NCBI GenBank assembly: GCA_028694545.1
Contig: JAQVKV010000026.1
Location: forward strand, 1 to 8,264
DNA: 8,264 bases
Source: Zavarzinia sp.
GTDB lineage: Bacteria > Pseudomonadota > Alphaproteobacteria > Zavarziniales > Zavarziniaceae
Reading direction: 5' to 3'
The notes under the pieces were generated by a model. It did no database searches and was not told the origin of the DNA. It saw nothing but the letters and a program-made list of their open reading frames with translations. The position numbers were made by a program, and so were the translations under genes. This document shows positions 6,198 to 8,264 of the stretch, piece after piece. The first letter of the stretch is position 1. Each line of letters starts with the position of its first letter.

Positions 6198-6231
6198 CCG
6201 GGAGAAGATTTTTCATATTTTCCCGGTTTTT
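6198..6231 (+). terminator. Second terminator-like hairpin
   Basis: CCGGGAGAA (6198-6206) pairs with TTTTCCCGG (6218-6226) over nine positions including one G-U, with an 11-base AT-rich loop, followed by five T (6227-6231). It lies four bases before the -35 of the next promoter. It could end the candidate RNA, or form an AT-rich UP-like element for that promoter. Confidence 0.55.
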
Positions 6232-6234
6232 CCC

Positions 6235-6263
6235 TTGACAAGGCGATCCGCATCGAGTAGACT
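6235..6263 (+). promoter_or_regulatory. Strong sigma70-like promoter, start of transcription near the ATG
   Basis: A perfect -35 TTGACA (6235-6240), exactly 17 bases of spacer, and -10 TAGACT (6258-6263; four of six). T-rich DNA precedes the -35. Predicted transcription start is within a base or two of 6270, the A of the next ATG. The spacer carries CGAT-ccgc-ATCG (6244-6255), a small palindrome that could be an operator for the regulator encoded just downstream. Confidence 0.75.
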
Positions 6264-6269
6264 TTGAGC

Positions 6270-6458
6270 ATGGCCATTTGGAAACCAGCGAAAACGGTGT
6301 ACATCCACGAGGACGGCGGCGTCCAGGATCGCGCGATCATGCACGCCTTGAACGCCAAGGCGAGATCGCGAAACGAGACGGTCGCGGCCTTCGTCCGACG
6401 GCAACTGGAACGAACGCTGAGGATCAAACATGGAAACGCTGTTGCGAATCCTGATTGA
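6270..6458 (+). CDS. Candidate ribbon-helix-helix-type small regulator
   Basis: A 62-aa protein. I chose ATG 6270; an in-frame TTG at 6264 would begin just after the -10 and cannot be in a transcript from this promoter. No ribosome binding site precedes the ATG, in keeping with a leaderless mRNA. KTVYIHED (residues about 8-15) is a short strand, followed by a helix (VQDRAIMHALNAKARSR), a turn with N-E-T, and a second helix (VAAFVRRQLERTL). This strand-helix-helix order with a basic strand fits small Arc/CopG-like DNA-binding proteins, which dimerise and often repress their own promoter. It lacks the usual family-defining residues I could check by eye, so the call is tentative. It overlaps the next gene by 29 bases. 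Confidence 0.6.
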   Translation: MAIWKPAKTVYIHEDGGVQDRAIMHALNAKARSRNETVAAFVRRQLERTLRIKHGNAVANPD

Positions 6459-6663
6459 GTCCGAGAGCCAAGAGGAACGCATAGCGATGGCTCAGGCGAT
6501 TGACCAGAATTTCGCGCTGCTCGCGCAGCGGGACAAGGTCTTTATGATGATCGCCGTCGGAATGGGTGTCTTTCTGTTTGGCCTGTGCATCTATCTAAGC
6601 TGGCGTGTGGACCGGCTCGAACGGCGACTTGGGGAAGGCGGGCAATGGAGGCAAGCGGCCTAA
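6430..6663 (+). CDS. Small single-helix membrane protein
   Basis: A 77-aa protein; ATG 6430 has GAGGA (6419-6423) six bases upstream. Residues 1-36 form an amphipathic acidic helix (LLRILIESESQEERIAMAQA). Residues about 38-58 are a membrane helix (FMMIAVGMGVFLFGLCIYLS), followed by WRVDRLERRLGEGG, a short charged helix. The start lies within the end of the regulator gene, so the two are co-transcribed. The function is not recognised; a membrane partner of the regulator or an early membrane protein are both possible. Confidence 0.68.
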   Translation: METLLRILIESESQEERIAMAQAIDQNFALLAQRDKVFMMIAVGMGVFLFGLCIYLSWRVDRLERRLGEGGQWRQAA

Positions 6664-6771
6664 CGTCCCATAAGATATGTTCTGTAATATTGGCGGTCTA
6701 TTATATCCAGAATAGATCGTCCGATCTCCGTCTACGGAAAGTGTACGAAACACAGTAGGGCGGGCAAGGGA
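6664..6771. promoter_or_regulatory. AT-richer intergenic spacer with palindromes
   Basis: A 108-bp gap clearly richer in A/T than its surroundings. It carries TCTATT (6697-6702) / AATAGA (6711-6716), and AGATCG-TC-CGATCT (6714-6727), a perfect 14-bp palindrome with a two-base centre. TAATAT (6685-6690) and TATTAT (6699-6704) are -10-like, but no good -35 stands at the right distance. It is probably a regulated promoter or operator region for the genes from 6772. Confidence 0.45.
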
Positions 6772-7242
6772 ATGGAACGCAACGGCGGTAAGGAATGGAT
6801 CGAGGTTAAGGCGGGCTACACGGAGGCCCTGGTCAAAGACCCGCGCTTCGAGACGATCAGCAGCGGCAACGATGGGCGGTCGCGAACGCGGCGCGTCTAC
6901 ATCTTCCGTTGGCCTGGTGACAGACTGGAAGGGCAGCTTGTCGCCGGGCCGATCTGCAACACGCGGCGGAATGCGTCCTACGTCGTCGAGACCGATGAGG
7001 GCGATGAGGTTGAATTCTACGGCAACAAGCAACTGCATCAGATGCTCCCGGACTTGCGGGGTAAACGCGTGCGCATCGAATATATCGGCTGGCAGCGCTT
7101 GCCGCGCTGCACGAAGCCGCGAAAGGTCTATCGCGTGTGGGAGGTCAAGGGCCTGGGCCTGCTGGCGCCGTCGGGCCTGGACGAGAAGACCGAAGGCATC
7201 TATCCCGACAAGGTGCGCAGTGCGCCGGACTATTGTGGATGA
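6772..7242 (+). CDS. Candidate OB-fold ssDNA-binding protein
   Basis: A 156-aa protein from ATG 6772, with AAGGGA touching the start and GGGCGGGC slightly upstream. Residues about 51-126 show the layout of phage-type OB-fold ssDNA-binding proteins: an opening strand with Gly (RLEGQLVAGPI), a second strand (SYVVETDEGDEVEFYG), a helix with Leu-rich spacing (NKQLHQMLPDL), then GKRVRIEYIGWQRL and the closing strand KVYRVWEV. The 'G-x-x-V-R-I-x-Y-x-G' strand before a basic loop is the best family-like signal. The N-terminal 45 residues are polar and less conserved-looking. It probably protects single-stranded DNA during replication; this is inferred. It is followed 10 bases later by the zinc-finger-like gene. 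Confidence 0.62.
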   Translation: MERNGGKEWIEVKAGYTEALVKDPRFETISSGNDGRSRTRRVYIFRWPGDRLEGQLVAGPICNTRRNASYVVETDEGDEVEFYGNKQLHQMLPDLRGKRVRIEYIGWQRLPRCTKPRKVYRVWEVKGLGLLAPSGLDEKTEGIYPDKVRSAPDYCG

Positions 7243-7252
7243 AAGGGACGTG

Positions 7253-7606
7253 ATGGCAAAGAAAGAGGCGTTGACGTGTCCGAATTGCGGGCAGGCGGCG
7301 GAAAAGCTGATTCGTGAAGGACGGACTTACATCCTCTGTGAATCGGAAGACAAGGTCTACGAATTGACGGCGACGGGCGCAAAATTTCGATCGCGCGGCC
7401 GGCTGGACGACATCGAGCGGCGGCTTGCGGCGCTCGAAGGGAAGCCGGAACCGGAACCGGAACCGAAACCGAAACCAGCAGACGAGGTCACGGAAGACGA
7501 TGGCGAAGAAGAAGACGGCGGGCCGTGCATCGAAATCACCTTCGGCGACGAGGACGAGGACGGCGAAGAAGAAGACGACGGCGACGAACGTGACGTTCAC
7601 TCCTGA
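7253..7606 (+). CDS. Zinc-finger-like protein with acidic C-terminal tail
   Basis: A 117-aa protein. I chose ATG 7253, preceded by AAAGGGA (about 7242-7248); the frame is open further left but runs inside the previous gene. CPNCG (Cys9, Cys12) and Cys29 suggest a small zinc ribbon, but a fourth Cys or His ligand at the expected place is missing. RLDDIERRLAALEG (about 50-63) is a short coiled-coil helix. PEPEPEPKPKP (65-75) is a rigid linker, and about 77-114 are mostly Asp and Glu (DGEEEDGG, DEDEDGEEEDDGDE). Acidic tails are known on ssDNA-binding proteins as partner-docking arms, and on DNA mimics. The last 107 bases are shared with the next gene in another frame. Confidence 0.72.
   Translation: MAKKEALTCPNCGQAAEKLIREGRTYILCESEDKVYELTATGAKFRSRGRLDDIERRLAALEGKPEPEPEPKPKPADEVTEDDGEEEDGGPCIEITFGDEDEDGEEEDDGDERDVHS
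7445..7474. repeat. Hexanucleotide tandem repeat
   Basis: Three CCGGAA units (7445-7462) are followed by two CCGAAA units (7463-7474). In the zinc-finger frame they encode the Pro-Glu / Pro-Lys linker. Repeat-number change by slippage would alter linker length in steps of two residues without a frameshift. Confidence 0.85.
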
Positions 7607-8264
7607 TAGGGTCGGGCAGGATTCCCGGACCGGGGGCGGAATTGAGTCCGCTTCCTTTGAGACTACGCCTTATCCGAGTGTCGGCGACAACCCGGCCTTT
7701 GCCGATTTCGTGCGTGGCGAGATCGGGCCGGACGATGTCGAATCCGTGGCATTGGGGGCCGACGTTCCCGGTGAAGGCGAATCGAAGAGGAAACCCGGTC
7801 CGGGCCGACCTCCGGGGACGGGCAAGCACCAGAAGGCGGCCAAGGCGCTCAACGAGTTCCAGGCGGCCGGGATTGACGAAACGATCATGGCCAGCGTCTT
7901 CAAGGGCGCATTTCAGGCGCTGGCGTTCGCGCTGGACGAGAAGGGCCTGAATCTGTCGGCGGCAGAGGCCGATGCATTCGCCCGTCCCGCGTGCGTGCTC
8001 TGGGGCTACTACATGCCCAACACGATATCGCCGGTTCAAGCGGCATGGAGTCAGATGGCAATGGTTGCGCTGGGCGTGTTCGGGGCTAGGTCCGAAGCGC
8101 TGTCGCGCGGCTGGCGCAAGCGTACGGGGCTAAAGGCGCGGTCGGGGATAAGTGCTCCGGCTCCGATCGCGCCGGCTATTCCGCCGATCCAGCAATCCGG
8201 CGGGATTCCCGACGCCGGGCCGGTCAAGTTCACGCCGGCCAAAGCGCCGGAAGGCGGGCAATGA
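7500..8264 (+). CDS. 254-aa protein with basic N-terminus, probable virion or packaging role
   Basis: I chose ATG 7500, with GGAAG (7492-7496) close upstream; the frame is open to a TTG at 7425, but that part only reads the hexamer repeat as Arg-Asn. Residues 1-28 are basic (MAKKKTAGRA, RTRTAKKKTT). Residues 30-95 are polar and low in structure. KPGPGRPPGTGK (98-109) resembles an AT-hook core (GRP) flanked by basic residues. Residues about 113-200 are helical: FKGAFQALAFALDEKGLNLS, AAEADAFARPACVLWGYYMP, then AAWSQMAMVALGVFGARSEA. The pattern of an acidic helix, a 'W-G-Y-Y-M-P' turn and a hydrophobic helix ending in Arg recalls an uncharacterised protein type I associate with phage capsid/ATPase gene neighbourhoods, but I cannot name it. 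The C-terminal 50 residues are Pro/Ile/Gly-rich. The stop codon is the last three bases of the window. Confidence 0.68.
   Translation: MAKKKTAGRASKSPSATRTRTAKKKTTATNVTFTPDRVGQDSRTGGGIESASFETTPYPSVGDNPAFADFVRGEIGPDDVESVALGADVPGEGESKRKPGPGRPPGTGKHQKAAKALNEFQAAGIDETIMASVFKGAFQALAFALDEKGLNLSAAEADAFARPACVLWGYYMPNTISPVQAAWSQMAMVALGVFGARSEALSRGWRKRTGLKARSGISAPAPIAPAIPPIQQSGGIPDAGPVKFTPAKAPEGGQ

Larger units (their letters stand above)
6041..6231 (+). ncRNA. Candidate structured RNA or leader RNA
   Basis: Bounded by a promoter on the left and a hairpin plus T-run on the right, this tract of about 190 nt is full of complementary arms. CGGTAGACGC (6051-6060) pairs with GCGTCTACCG (6078-6087). CCGGAG (6070-6075) can pair with CTCCGG (6099-6104). 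CCGCC (6110-6114) pairs with GGCGG (6123-6127). GTCCGCC/GGCGGAC (6129-6135/6139-6145) and GCCGGC/GCCGGC (6156-6161/6165-6170) are tight three-base-loop hairpins. GGCGTCTAC (6077-6085) can alternatively pair with GTAGACGCC (6186-6194), giving two mutually exclusive folds. No known RNA family is recognised. It may be a stand-alone RNA, or a leader acting on the genes from 6270 by read-through of the terminal hairpin. Palindromic DNA with no RNA role is the alternative. Confidence 0.4.
5965..6269 (+). other. Gene-free control region (305 bp)
   Basis: No credible coding frame exists here; one open frame begins with TTG in the terminator and its product (Arg/Pro-rich, ending RRFFIFSRFFP) is a composition artefact. 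The region holds, in order: the terminator tail, a sigma70-like promoter (6008-6036), a tract of overlapping inverted repeats (6051-6194), a second terminator-like hairpin (6198-6231), and a strong promoter (6235-6263) for the genes to the right. Three GTAGACGC copies, one inverted (6053-6060, 6078-6085 inverted, 6186-6193), mark the tract. Confidence 0.8.

Noticed and set aside
5975..6238. Open frame of 87 codons in the control region
   Set aside because: It starts with TTG inside the terminator, has no ribosome binding site, and encodes a low-complexity Arg/Pro/Ser product across inverted repeats.
6264..6269. TTG at 6264 as the start of the regulator
   Set aside because: It begins right after the -10 hexamer, upstream of the predicted transcription start, and ATG follows two codons later.
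6872..7252. N-terminal extension of the zinc-finger-like protein
   Set aside because: It overlaps the OB-fold gene in another frame, is Arg/Ser-rich, and ATG 7253 has a good ribosome binding site.
7797..7830. PPGTGK in the 254-aa protein as a Walker A ATP-binding loop
   Set aside because: The residue after GK is His rather than Ser/Thr, no hydrophobic strand precedes it, and no Walker B follows. It fits a basic Gly/Pro linker with an AT-hook-like GRP core better.
1..8264. CRISPR array, tRNA, insertion sequence or attachment site
   Set aside because: I saw no regularly spaced repeats, no tRNA-like cloverleaf, no transposase-like protein and no integrase in the window.

Overview
The window is a GC-rich, almost entirely plus-strand, tightly packed set of small genes. 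It looks like part of a bacterial virus or provirus. The most economical reading is a tailless, membrane-containing virus of the double-jelly-roll (DJR) capsid type. The evidence is a capsid-like C-terminus at the left edge, a run of short proteins each with one or two membrane helices, two short beta-rich virion-like proteins, a beta-helix spike protein, and tiny very basic DNA-condensing-like peptides. No terminase, portal, tape measure, integrase, packaging ATPase or polymerase is visible. The virus type is therefore an inference from gene style and order. The host is probably a Gram-negative-type bacterium, because one protein has a lipoprotein signal peptide and the control regions contain sigma70-like promoters. 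The palindrome-rich, GC-rich intergenic DNA reminds me of planctomycete-like genomes, but the window alone cannot show this.

Layout. (1) Positions 1-5964 are one long late-type operon: capsid C-terminus, two membrane proteins, a basic Arg/Pro protein, two beta-rich proteins, a two-helix membrane protein, the spike, two tandem paralogous basic peptides, then a lysis/envelope-like cassette (lipoprotein, 41-aa membrane peptide, membrane-coiled-coil protein) and a small unknown protein. Many junctions are stop/start overlaps (TGATG, TAATG, GTGA), implying translational coupling. The operon ends in a strong intrinsic terminator whose loop contains the stop codon of the last gene. (2) Positions 5965-6269 are a 305-bp gene-free control region. 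It holds a sigma70-like promoter (6008-6036), a densely self-complementary tract, and a second terminator-like hairpin (6198-6231). Together these outline a candidate structured RNA of roughly 190 nt. A second promoter (6235-6263) then fires right at the next ATG. (3) Positions 6270-6663 hold a small candidate ribbon-helix-helix regulator, apparently leaderless, and a membrane protein. (4) Positions 6664-6771 are an AT-richer spacer with palindromes. (5) Positions 6772-8264 hold a candidate OB-fold ssDNA-binding protein, a zinc-finger-like protein with a very acidic tail, and a 254-aa protein whose basic N-terminus is encoded in another frame inside that acidic tail.

The left part would build and release the particle. 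The right part probably handles regulation and DNA. The most interesting items are the candidate RNA locus between the two halves, the acidic/basic overlapping gene pair, and the duplicated basic peptides.
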